DNA from: Saccopteryx bilineata
Taxonomy: Eukaryota; Chordata; Mammalia; Chiroptera; Emballonuridae
NCBI RefSeq assembly: GCF_036850765.1
Contig: NC_089491.1
Span: 89,126,740 to 89,190,739 of the forward strand
Direction of reading: 5' to 3'
Length of the DNA stretch: 64,000 bases
Shown: positions 21,881 through 31,339 of the stretch, piece by piece
How the letters are laid out: the number at the start of each line of letters is the position of its first letter
How positions within the stretch are numbered: the stretch's first letter is position 1
Made by a program: the position numbers and the translations under genes
Notes under the pieces: model-generated
Told to the model about the DNA's origin: nothing
Database searches by the model: none
What the model saw: the letters and a program-made list of their open reading frames with translations, nothing else

Positions 21881-22288
21881 TTAAGCGATCTTTATAAAAA
21901 TTATCAACAAACAACAAGAGTTACCTCAGAAAAACTGTAGTGTAAGAGATAACCTCAGCTCCTAGAAGCTGGAAGCTTTCTCTGGGGGAAGTACTTGAGG
22001 TGCCTCTCTATGACTGAGTCTCATGCTCACATCTGTTTCAGGTAACGCTGCTAGGATTCCTAACTGGAGAAAGATTTATTCCAAAGGTAAGTATAATATT
22101 GCAACTTTCACTATAGGGCCTCCATTAAAATTGCATTTCAAGTGAAAGGAAAGGGAAGTGAGAGGAAAATTCAATTTTGCTAGAGACCAAATTTATTCTA
22201 CAAAATATGGAAATGGTAACAGCTCCTCATCAACTCAGAAAGGATTAGAGTAAGTACAGAGGGAGTGACATTTACAGATACCCACTTC
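21881..22288. other. Unassigned sequence holding a candidate exon
   Basis: No transposon seen. The 45-nt segment at 22042-22086 with both splice signals is the only feature. Confidence 0.4.
22042..22086 (+). other. Candidate 45-nt host exon
   Basis: The segment is bounded by CATCTGTTTCAG, a good acceptor with a pyrimidine-rich lead, and AAAG|GTAAGTAT, a near-perfect donor. It is 45 nt, a multiple of three, and two of the three frames are open (VTLLGFLTGERFIPK in frame 1; NAARIPNWRKIYSK in frame 2). A CTATGAC near 22008 could be a branch point. I do not recognise the peptide. Matching signals on both sides of so short an open stretch are suggestive, not proof. Confidence 0.3.
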
Positions 22289-22296
22289 TATTAGAT

Positions 22297-22593
22297 CAGT
22301 GGTCCCCAACCCCTGGGCTGTGGACCAGTACCGGTCCGTGGGTTATTTGGTACCGGTCCGCAGAGAAAGAATAAATAACTTACATTATTTCCGTTTTATT
22401 TATATTTAAGTCTGAATGATGTTTTATTTTTAAAAAATGACCAGATTCTCTCTGTTACATCCATCTAAGACTCACTCTTGACGCTTGTCTCGGTCACGTG
22501 ATACATTTATCCATCCCACCCTAAAGGCTGGTCCGTGAAAATATTTTCTGACATTAAACCAGTCCGTGGCCCAAAAAAAGTTGGGGACCACTG
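22297..22593. mobile_element. Non-autonomous hAT-like DNA transposon
   Basis: A 297-bp element with inverted ends CAGTGGTCCCCAAC and GTTGGGGACCACTG and 8-bp duplication TATTAGAT / CATTAGAT (one mismatch). It contains the repeated GTACCGGTCCG patch. No transposase frame. Confidence 0.9.
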
Positions 22594-22897
22594 CATTAGA
22601 TGATCAGACAACCTGGACGGACAATGTCTGGACAGTCACCCTTCAGAATGGGTAATGAAGGTATGAAAAGAACTTTATGTTAAATCTTTATGATCTAATT
22701 TGACATTAATATAGGACATATTCATGTTTTCCAGGAAATGTCCTCCCAATTCTGAATGTCTTTCAAGCACAATTTAAAACATGCTCAAAAGTTTCCTTCC
22801 TTATCAATCAGTTTTCCATGAGTTTAAATTCTACTTGAAGTTTGTCTGGGCATTCAAACTAGAGCAGGAATTTCATTACTGCATTGTTTAGAACACT

Positions 22898-23642
22898 TGT
22901 TGGGCAGATAAAATGTATTATGCTCACTTTGTTAAAGATTACGCTGCCCATGTGAGGCCGTTGCCCAGGTGATATTAACGTGTGTTGAGAATCGTTGTAG
23001 CCTGAGGCTTGGTTTTGGGATTAAGCCTTTCCCACCCTTTTTTGCTGTGGGGCGGTACAATCCAATCATGCCTCAGAGAAGTGACTTTGTATTAGAGACT
23101 TCCCTATTTTGTATATTGGATTAAGGGATTTTGGTTTTCCACACTATAAAATAGGGGTAGAACAGGAACTTGCTCTTGGTTCCTGAGATTATCATTAGAG
23201 GAGAGAGGAGAGCAGAAGGAGGCCACGTGGAGTAGGCCAGGAGAAGCAGCCAAGATGGCGAAGTGCTGAGTGAGATGCCAGTTTGTGTAGAGTTTGTATC
23301 TGGGATAAGGAAGGAGATGGGGAACAGAGGAGAATAAGTCTGGTGAGCTAGAAACCGTTGATTCTAGGAAACTCGGATAAGTCAGTAGCTTTGTGAGCAC
23401 TGAATGTGACTGGGTTTTGGAGCCCAGTGTGTATTTTTACTTGCCTGCCGGGTGCAAGCTAGAATTAAAGACTATGGCCCATCAGTTTTTGGCTTCATTG
23501 TTTCTTTACCGACTGTCCGAATCCAATGCGAACCTGCATAGGCCAGAAAGCTGCTGTGATAGTGGCCCTGGCCACGGCTACTGGCTTTACAGGCCAGAAG
23601 GCAGCTCTGATGGTGGCTCTGGCCGTGGCTCCTGGCTTTACA
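22898..23642 (+). mobile_element. Solo LTR with duplicated U5 end
   Basis: A 745-bp member of the TGTTGGGCAG family, with 5-bp duplication ACACT at 22893-22897 and 23643-23647. TATA-like ACTATAAAATAGG near 23142; ATTAAA near 23465. It is about 50 bp longer than its relatives because its last 51 bp are tandemly repeated (23541-23591 and 23592-23642, both ending GGCTTTACA). Confidence 0.9.
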
Positions 23643-24660
23643 ACACTTAATGAAAATAACCCCTTCTAAGTCAACTTTTAAACTTAAGCTCACCATTTTT
23701 ATTGTTCGGCTTGTACCTCCACTATGGCATACTGGCTTTGCAATTTCAAAAGCTTCCATTGCCAGAAACGGCAGTTATCTGCAGATCATTTTAGGTACTT
23801 TTTACACTTGGGAGCATTTTCCTGTATTCTGCTGATTACTCTGAAAACATGGGCTTTGAACCGCCGGAGGAAACACATTCTGTCTCATCATTCAGGAATA
23901 CTTTGGGATGTGCCTGCAGCGGTGTAGACAGGAGAGAATGCAGGCTAGAGGATTCCATCTGTGAGCCTCTCCCCTCAAAACAAGCACTTGGTTGATCTTC
24001 AGATAGTCCCATTTCTGACCATTCTGATGGCATGGCAGTCCTGACCCCCAAGGCTCTCTTCCGTGGCATTGGCACCGTCCTCTGCGACCGTTCCTGGCCC
24101 GGAGCACTCCTCCCAGCCAGTCCCTGACCAAGGCCTACTGGACACCAGCAGGACACCCCTGCAAAAACGCTCTTCTGCATGAGCAAAAACCAGATCCAGT
24201 CTTGCTCTGAGCCACTGTGGAAGCGGGATTTCTTCTTACTGATTCTTCCAAATACAGAAAGACTTTGGGCCACTGTGAAGAAAGAGGTTGGCCTCACTTA
24301 GATCACTTTTCATTTTCAATGACAACGTCTCATTTTGTGAATTTTCACGTACATCAACCACAGGCTTATTTACTAAGGAAAGTGCACCTGATGGGCGAGG
24401 GCTTTCCTGTGTTCGAAGGCTACAGGGTAGCTTGTCCGTGTCCTCCTCTCCCTGCACTTCTGAGAGGCAAGTGCCAAGAGTCCCTCTGGGTCCCTCATCC
24501 TGTGGTCTCTGATACGGTGAGCCCCGAGGAAATACTTGTGTCACTCGGGGGCCGGGGTACACTCATCAGTGGATCTCAATAGGAACCTGCAGGCGGACGT
24601 TGAGCATCATGCAAGTCACGAGGTTAAGGTAGGGGAAGTTGATATGTAGCTATCAGAACA
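23643..24660 (-). pseudogene. Possible degraded retrocopy of an unknown gene
   Basis: Two overlapping minus-strand frames of 108 codons (24562-24236) and 153 codons (24297-23836) read like pieces of one protein shifted in frame near 24250, with acidic, serine-rich composition (for example SLKMKSDLSEANLF). Further up, an in-frame stretch YLNLVTCMMLNVRL near 24600 is followed by stops. No introns or splice sites were needed to read through. I do not recognise the parent gene, and no poly(T) is seen at the left end because the LTR sits there. It could equally be chance frames in unique sequence. Confidence 0.3.
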
Positions 24661-24661
24661 G

Positions 24662-24905
24662 GTGGAAGGAGCTTTGCATGCGGGTCAGCGCCTTGCAGAA
24701 GAGCCCATAGGAGCCAGAGGCGGCGGAGCGCTAGAGCAGAACAGCCAGGTGGGACGGGACCGCTCCACAGACCCGCGCCTGACCTGTCGGCCCGCCGCCT
24801 GTCCGCGCGCCACCGCCGGTCTCGGACCCCTGTCCCCCGGTGCCCCGGCTACTGGGCCGCTCCGTGCTGACAGCGCTAGGGACGCTGGCGGGCCGCCTTA
24901 AATCT
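24662..24905. other. CpG-rich segment
   Basis: About 240 bases of very high G+C with many CpG (GGCGGCGGAGCGC, TCCGCGCGCCACCGCC, CTGGCGGGCCGCC), sharply different from its surroundings. It could be the 5' UTR end of the retrocopy to the left, or a remnant CpG island. A run of about 25 A follows at 24928-24952. No open frame convincingly extends through it. Confidence 0.5.
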
Positions 24906-24952
24906 TTTATACCAGCTGCGACTATGGTAAAAAAAAAAAAAAAAAAAAAAAA

Positions 24953-25442
24953 TCTGTCAATTTCATAGAAAGTGTCACTCATACATTACAGTTATGTAGC
25001 AATAACTGTGACCTCTTAAAAACAAACAAGAAACTTCTGATAAGTCAGTTTGAAACAAAGACTCGTTCCATGGAGATAAGGCCTCTTTGCAAATTATTCT
25101 AATTGGCAAGTGGAGTTGGATACTGGGTGAGGACTAAAAGAAAACTCTTCAAAATGATAAAAAAAAAAAACTTTTAAACTATAATACCTCTTTCCTACAG
25201 ATCAACAGAAAAAGAGCCTGATTAATTCATGGCCAAGTGAGCTAATTAATATAAAAGGACATGCATCAAGATAAAATTTGAAATAAAGTAGACATAAAAT
25301 TTAAAATTTTTTCAATATGTCAGACTCTCCTACAAATACATTTAATTAAACATGAAAATATATTTTTTTGAAAATAAATTTAAGTATTTTTATTAGCTTG
25401 CTTTCTCAACACGTTAAGAAACTGGGGTAATAAGAATAGTAT
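24953..25442. other. Unassigned AT-rich sequence
   Basis: No gene or repeat recognised. Confidence 0.5.
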
Positions 25443-25455
25443 CTTGATTTCTTTT

Positions 25456-25628
25456 TATTTTTGTTATTAAAGACTTTATTTTATTTTTAGAGAGGGGAGA
25501 GAGAAAGAAGGGGGGGAGCAGGAAGCATCAACTCTCATATGTGCCTTGACCAGGCAAGCCCAGGGTTTCAAACCGGCGACCTCAGCGTTCCAGGTAGATT
25601 TTATCATATTGCACCACCACAGGTCAGG
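25456..25628 (-). mobile_element. tRNA-derived SINE type C
   Basis: Antisense copy with head GCACCACCACAGGTCAGGC. Duplication CTTGATTTCTTT at 25443-25454 and 25629-25640 is perfect. The second copy of that sequence was then used as target by the next SINE. Confidence 0.9.
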
Positions 25629-25640
25629 CTTGATTTCTTT

Positions 25641-25994
25641 CTTTCTTTCTTTCTTTTTTCTTTTTTTTTTTTTTTTTACAGAGACAGAGTCAGGGAGAGG
25701 GATAGACAGGGAAGGAGAGAGATAAGAAGCATCAATCATCAGTTTTTCGTTGCACATTGTGATACCTTAGTTGTTCATTGATTGCTTTCTCATATGTGCC
25801 TTGACCTCGGGCCTTTAGCAGACCAAGTAACCCCTTGCTCGAGCCAGCGACTTTGGGTTCAAGTTGGTGAGCTTTTTTGCCCAAACCAGATGAGCCGGTG
25901 CTCAAGATGGCGACCTCGGGGTCTCAAACCTGGGTCTTCCGCATCCCAGTCCGACGTTCTATCCACTGTGCCACCGCCTGGTCAGGCGGTCAGG
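25641..25994 (-). mobile_element. tRNA-derived SINE type B
   Basis: Antisense copy with CTTT-rich tail side (25641-25677) and intact head (CCACTGTGCCACCGCCTGGTC). The sequence TTGATTTCTT recurs at 25995, so three copies of the same target sequence bracket two tandem SINEs. Confidence 0.9.
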
Positions 25995-27159
25995 TTTGAT
26001 TTCTTATCAATTTTATTTTCTTCTTGCATCACAATTACTCTTCTTAAGATGAGAGCATTCTGGAAATATTTTTATATATTTTACTAAAAAATGTGTCGTC
26101 TTTTCAAAGCACAGGACAGTCAACTTCATTGTTTTTATCTTTTAAAATTATTATTTTTATTACTTTTTTGTTGAATTTATTGTTGTGACATTGGTTGATA
26201 AAATTATATGTTTCAGGTATACAATTCTATAATACATCACCTGATTAATTTTTGTAATTTGTATTTTGTAATATTGTATTGTGTGTGTTCACCACTCCAA
26301 GTCAAGTCTCCTGCCATCACCATTTATCTTTGCTATAACCTCCTCTACCTTCCTCCCTTTCCCTCTGATAGTCACCACACTTTTATTTGTGTCAATGAAT
26401 TTTGTTTTGTTTTGCTTTGTTTTTTGCTTAATCCCTTCACCTTTTTCACCCAGCCCCACAACCTCCCTACCTTCTCAACTGTCAGTCTGTTCCCTACTTA
26501 TGAATCTGTTGCCATTTTGTTTGTTAGTTTATTTATTCATCAGATTCCACAGATGATTGAAATAATATGGTAGTTGTCTTTCTCTGATTGGCTAATTTGG
26601 CTTAGCATAATGCTTTCCAGGTCCATCCATGCTGTCATAAAAGGGTAAGAATTTCTTCTTATTTATGACCAAGTAATATTCAATTGTGTAAATGTACCAC
26701 AATTTTTTTATCTACTCATTTATTGATGGGCACTTGAACTGCTTCCAGATCTTGCCTATTGTCAATAACACTGCAATAAACATAGGGGTGCATATATTCT
26801 TTTTAATCAATGTTTCAAGTTTCTTTGGATATATTTCCAGAAGTAGAATTGCTGTGTCACAGGGCAGTTTTATTTTTAATTTTTGAGGAAACTCCATACT
26901 GTTTTCCACAGTGGCTGCACAAGTCCGCATTCCCACCAGCAGTGCAGAAGAGTTCCCTTTCTCCACACTCTTGCCAGCCCTTGTTGTGTGTTGATTTGTT
27001 ATTGAGAGCCATTCTGACAGGTGTGAAGTCATATCTCATTATGGTTTTTATGTGCATTTCTCTGCTGATTACTGACACTGATCCTATTTTCATATGTCCA
27101 TGGGTCATCTGTATGTCCTCTTTGGAGAAGTGTCTGTTCAGATCCTTGGCTCATTTTTT

Positions 27160-28635
27160 TTTTTAATAATTTTATTTTTTTAATGGGGTGACATCAATAA
27201 ATCAGGATACATATATTCAAAGATAACAAGTCCAGGTTATCTTGTCGTTCAATTATGTTGCATACCCACCACCCAAAGTCAGATTGTCCTCTGTCACCTT
27301 CTATCTTGTTTTCTTTGTGCCCCTCCCCACCCCCTTTCCCTCTCCTATTCCCTCCTCCCCCCCGTAACCACCACACTCTTATCAATGTCTCTTAGTTTCA
27401 CTTTTATGTCCCACCTACGTATGGAATAATACAGTTCCTGGTTTTTTCCGATTTACTTATTTCGCTTCGTATCATGTTATCAAGATCCCACCATTTTGCT
27501 GTAAATGTTCCGATGTCATCATTTCTTATGGCTGAGTAGTATTCCATAGTGTATATGTGCCACATCTTCTTTATCCAGTCATCTATTGACGGGCTTTTTG
27601 GTTGTTTCCATGTCCTGGCCACTGTGAACAATGCTGCAATAAACATGGGGCTGCATGTGTCTTTACGTATCAATGTTTCTGAGTTTTTGGGGTATATACC
27701 CAGTAGAAGGATTGCTGGGTCATAAGGTAGTTCTATTTTCAGTTTTTTGAGGAACCACCATACTTTCTTCCATAATGGTTGTACTACTTTACATTCCCAC
27801 CAACAGTGTATGAGGGTTCCTTTTTCTCCACAGCCTCTCCAACATTTGCTATTACCTGTCTTGCTAATAATAGCTAATCGAACAGGTGTGAGGTGGTATC
27901 TCATTGCAGTTTTGATTTGCATTTCTCTAATAGCTAAAGAAGATGAGCATCTTTTCATATATCTGTTGGCCATTTGTATTTCTTCCTGAGAGAAGTGTCT
28001 GTTCATATCCTCTTCCCATTTTTTTATTGGATTTTTTGTTTGTTTGTTGTTGAGTTTTATGAGTTCTTTGTATATTTTGGATATTAGGCCCTTATCTGAG
28101 CTGTTGTTTGAAAATATCATTTCCCATTTAGTTGGCTTTCTGTTTATTTTGTTATCAGTTTCTCTTGCTGAGCAAAAACTTTAGTCTGATGTATTCCCAT
28201 TCATTAATTTTTGCCTTCACTTCTCTTGCCCTGTTCATTGTAGTGAACTCTTTTGTGAGTACTTTTGCACTCCATCGTCCTTTGCTACTGTTAATCTCCA
28301 TCTTCTCCCCCTCTTTCTTTTTGTTGTTGTCACAGTTTAAATTTTATTGTGTTCTTCTTGGAGCTTTTACTTGTGGCTCTGTTTTTTTTTTATTCTTTGT
28401 ATCTGATTGGAGAACCCCCTTTAGTAATTCCTGGAGTGGGGTTTTTCTGATGATAAATTCCCTCATCTTTTCTGTATCTGTGAATGTTTTTATTTCTTCT
28501 TCATATTTGAAGGATAGCTTTATGGGTATAGTATTCATGGCTGAAAGTTCCTCTCTTTCAGGACTTTAAATATTGGGGTCCACTCTCTTCTAGCTTGTAG
28601 AGTTTCTGCTGAGAAATCTGATGATAATCTAATGG
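27160..28635 (-). mobile_element. Young LINE-1 copy, 5'-truncated and internally deleted
   Basis: Antisense L1 of the same subfamily as 28899-36746. The 15-bp duplication CTTGGCTCATTTTTT / CTTGGCCCATTTTTT (one mismatch) flanks it at 27145-27159 and 28636-28650. It has the 3' UTR, ORF2 C-terminus, then a sudden jump at about 28230 to the ORF1-ORF2 spacer and ORF1 C-terminus. Relative to the full-length copy about 3.19 kb of ORF2 is missing. Confidence 0.9.
27404..28228 (-). pseudogene. LINE-1 ORF2 C-terminal remnant
   Basis: Minus-strand frame ending PYVGGT at 27404-27406 with the motif [18 protein letters not shown] (the ORF2p cysteine-rich region). The open part runs from 28120, and homology to ORF2 continues to the deletion junction at about 28228. 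No endonuclease or RT domain remains, so it is non-functional by itself. Confidence 0.85.
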
Positions 28636-28907
28636 CTTGGCCCATTTTTTAATTGGGTTTTATTTTGGTGTTGAGTTTATAAATTCCTTATAAATTTTGG
28701 AAATTAACCCCTTATCAGAATGATTTTTGGCTAATATAATCTCCCATTTAGTAGGGTTTTTTTTTTCATTTTGTTGATGGTTTCCTTTGTTGTGCAAAAC
28801 ATTTTTAGTTTGATGTAGTCCCATTTCTTTATTTTTTCTTTTGTTTCCCTTGCCCAAGGAGATATATCAGGAAAAATATTGCTACAAGAAATATTCAAGG
28901 AGGAGGA

Positions 28908-28931
28908 TGACGTCAGAGTAATGGCGGAGTA
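28908..28931 (+). promoter_or_regulatory. CRE and YY1-like site at L1 5' end
   Basis: The palindrome TGACGTCA (28908-28915), a consensus cAMP-response element, followed 5 nt later by AATGGCGG, which resembles the YY1 site that positions transcription start in other mammalian L1s. The same pair, or the CRE alone, is at the 5' ends of the other two L1 copies (56308-56315 and 60274-60281). Confidence 0.6.
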
Positions 28932-29344
28932 GGAAGCGATACCGATAAATCTCCCCCAAAACTCAACAAGATCTTCAACCAGAAACAGAAAAACCTATAC
29001 TTGGAGCTTCCAGATTCTTCGCAATACACCCAAAGGTATGATTGAGTGAAAAATTGGCTAAATATATAACCAAACCCCGAAGGAAATAGGGAGTAAGAAA
29101 TGCTCCGCCTTCCTCACTAACCTAAACAGGGCGGCTTTCTCTGGTAACTGTGAATATAGAAACTGAGGCGGGCAAAGGGGGTGAATAGATCCAGGCCCCC
29201 GCAGCAAAAACGGCCGAACCAGGCTGTGGCTCAGAGATCCTAGCCGAGGAAAATCTGATCCTGTGGCAACCCGGGCAATACAAGCTAACACTCGCGCCAA
29301 ACCCAAACAAAGAAAGACAAGCGGAGCGGCCATTTTACCCGGTC

Positions 29345-29945
29345 TCCTGGTCGGTGCGCAGTTAGTGGAAGAGAGATTTCTTCCTAAGCCGCGGAAGTGG
29401 GTGCCCGTGTTGCCCCACGGAGAGGCAGGGTCAGAGGCCTTTCTGTGGGCTGAGGGCAGAGTCTCTGGGCAGCCCCAGCGCCCTGGGAAAGCCACACACA
29501 AGAGGGAGTGAGAACTAATCCCAACGGTGGAGATTTTCCGTGCTGGAGGCTGTTTCACTCAGAGGGAACCACGGCCGGCCTCATATCCTGGTTTGCGCGC
29601 GCAGATAAGGAGTGAGCGATTCCTCCGAGTGCCTCGGCAGTGCGCGCCCGTGTTATCGCATAGAGGGGCAGAGTCAGGGGCCTTTGTGTGGGCCAAAGCA
29701 GAATCTCAGGCCGCCCCAGCGCCTTGCAAAAGCCGCACACGGGGACGGAGCGAGACTCAATTCCAACGCTGCAACTTTTCCCTGCGGTTGGGGGTTTCAC
29801 TCAGAGCGTGAGACTGCTGGCCGGATATCCTGGTTGCAGACAGTGAGTGAGAGTTTCCTCCAAGCGCCCCGGAAGTGGGCGCCCGCTTGTGTTACCGGAT
29901 AGAGTGGCAGAGCCAGAGGTCTTCGAGTGGGCGGAAAGCCCGCCT
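29345..29945 (+). repeat. Tandem ~242-bp monomers in L1 5' UTR
   Basis: Three units beginning TCCTGGT at 29345, 29586 and 29828: spacing 241 and 242 bp, the third cut short near 29945. Each unit is GC-rich with CpG and shares the phrases CAGAGTC, GGCCTTT and CCCCAGCGCC. The second full-length L1 (minus strand) has the same layout at 55886, 55641 and 55399. This recalls the promoter monomers of mouse L1s. The units may be promoter modules, but that is inference. Confidence 0.85.
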
Positions 29946-30539
29946 GATTATGCTAGCAGCTCTGACTGACTGAGCCTTACCCAGAGCCCTGTGCTGAGTG
30001 GAAATAGAGTGGGGAGTTGCCAGCAATTTGAGCCTCTTACTATCCAGGCAGAGGCAGCAGCAACCCCATACCTGGACTATCAGGCTACTAATTGAGGAAG
30101 GAAAGACTAGGAGAAAGGCTCCAGGAACACAGACTCTCTCACTGTCGGAGCCTATAAATGCTAATGAGCCTCGACTCCCAACGAGAATAAAGCACAATAC
30201 ATGACATTGCCATAGAGACTTATCAACTGCAAACCTCTACCTGAGCATGCCAAAGGGGCAGAACCCGGGGTACAGAGTCACCGACCAGGAAGAGGGAGAG
30301 AAAAGAAAAAGCAAGAAGATAACCTCTCAAAATCAAGAATAATCTGCAGACTTTATAACCTATCCCATTTTATTATATTTGTTCGTTTGTTTCTCTTATC
30401 TTCATTCTTGAGACTTTTTTTTCCTCCTCCAATTTGGCCGATTAACTCTCTACCGGTCTTACTCTCTCCTCTCCTTGAACTACACTACCCATAAGTGTTA
30501 CATCTCCCATTATCATTTCTCTTCTCTTCCTTTCTCTCT

Positions 30540-31335
30540 ATGAGGGTTGCACTCCAAAACCCTTAACTCTCTCTCTCTCTCTCCTTTCTTTTTTCTTCTT
30601 TTAGTGGTTCCCTCTTTTTTTCTCTCTCTCTCTTTCTTTTCTCCCTCTATATTAGTTTCTTCCTTTGTCCTTTACATCTCCTCTCATTCAAACCTCAATA
30701 ACAAACAAATTATCTTATCTGGGACTCAAACCTATGTTTGTGGCATTTTGGGGGGTTTTTACTTCACCTTTTTAACTCACTAGCAGTGCTCCCATCCCTG
30801 GCTCTCCATATTATCTAGTTCTTGTTCCACTAAATACAATAGTAAGTTTTTAATTTGTCCCCCCATTTTTCCATTTTCCTCTTATTCCTCTCATCATAAC
30901 TCTTAGAAAACCAACACCTAAAAGCAAATCATTTTATTCTTGACCCAAATTTTTTCCTTATTTGCTTTTTGTGGGTCCATACGCTCCTTTTTTTTTCTTT
31001 TTTCTTTTATTTTTTTTTCCTTTTTTTTTTTTTTTTCTTTCTCTCTTTTTTGCCCCTTTATTACTTTTCCCCAATTCAGGCCCTCCATCACAGGCATTGT
31101 TTGTTATAACTCACAGTCCACCACAAGATTTTCTCAAGAAAGAGGGGAGAGGAGAGGAAAAAAAGAGGGGGGGAATAATTTCCTTTTTTAAAAATTTTTA
31201 TTTTATTTTATTTTTCTTTATTTCATTATTAATTTTTTTTTAAAAAAAACCAACTCTTTTCGATTTGTTATTTTTTATTTTTTTTAACTTTTTATTCTTT
31301 ATTAAATCTCATTAATACTATCAACAAAACCACCC
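30540..31335 (+). repeat. Long pyrimidine-rich low-complexity tract
   Basis: About 0.8 kb of the 5' UTR directly before ORF1 is mostly T and C on the L1 sense strand, with a purine-rich counterpart at 53930-54700 in the minus-strand copy. It contains (CT)n, poly(T) and CTTTTT blocks and no frame of note. Confidence 0.85.
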
Positions 31336-31339
31336 TCAG

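Noticed and set aside
24217..24582. 121-residue plus-strand protein
   Set aside because: It overlaps antisense frames of the retrocopy-like region and has no start context, motif or neighbours to support it.
27160..28635. A spliced L1 integrated as cDNA
   Set aside because: The acceptor side of the junction lacks AG and two bases of microhomology explain the join better.
29058..29558. 166-residue minus-strand protein
   Set aside because: The first codon is GTG; a eukaryotic start would be the ATG at 29333-29331. Only the 91-codon part is considered, and it is treated as a weak finding.
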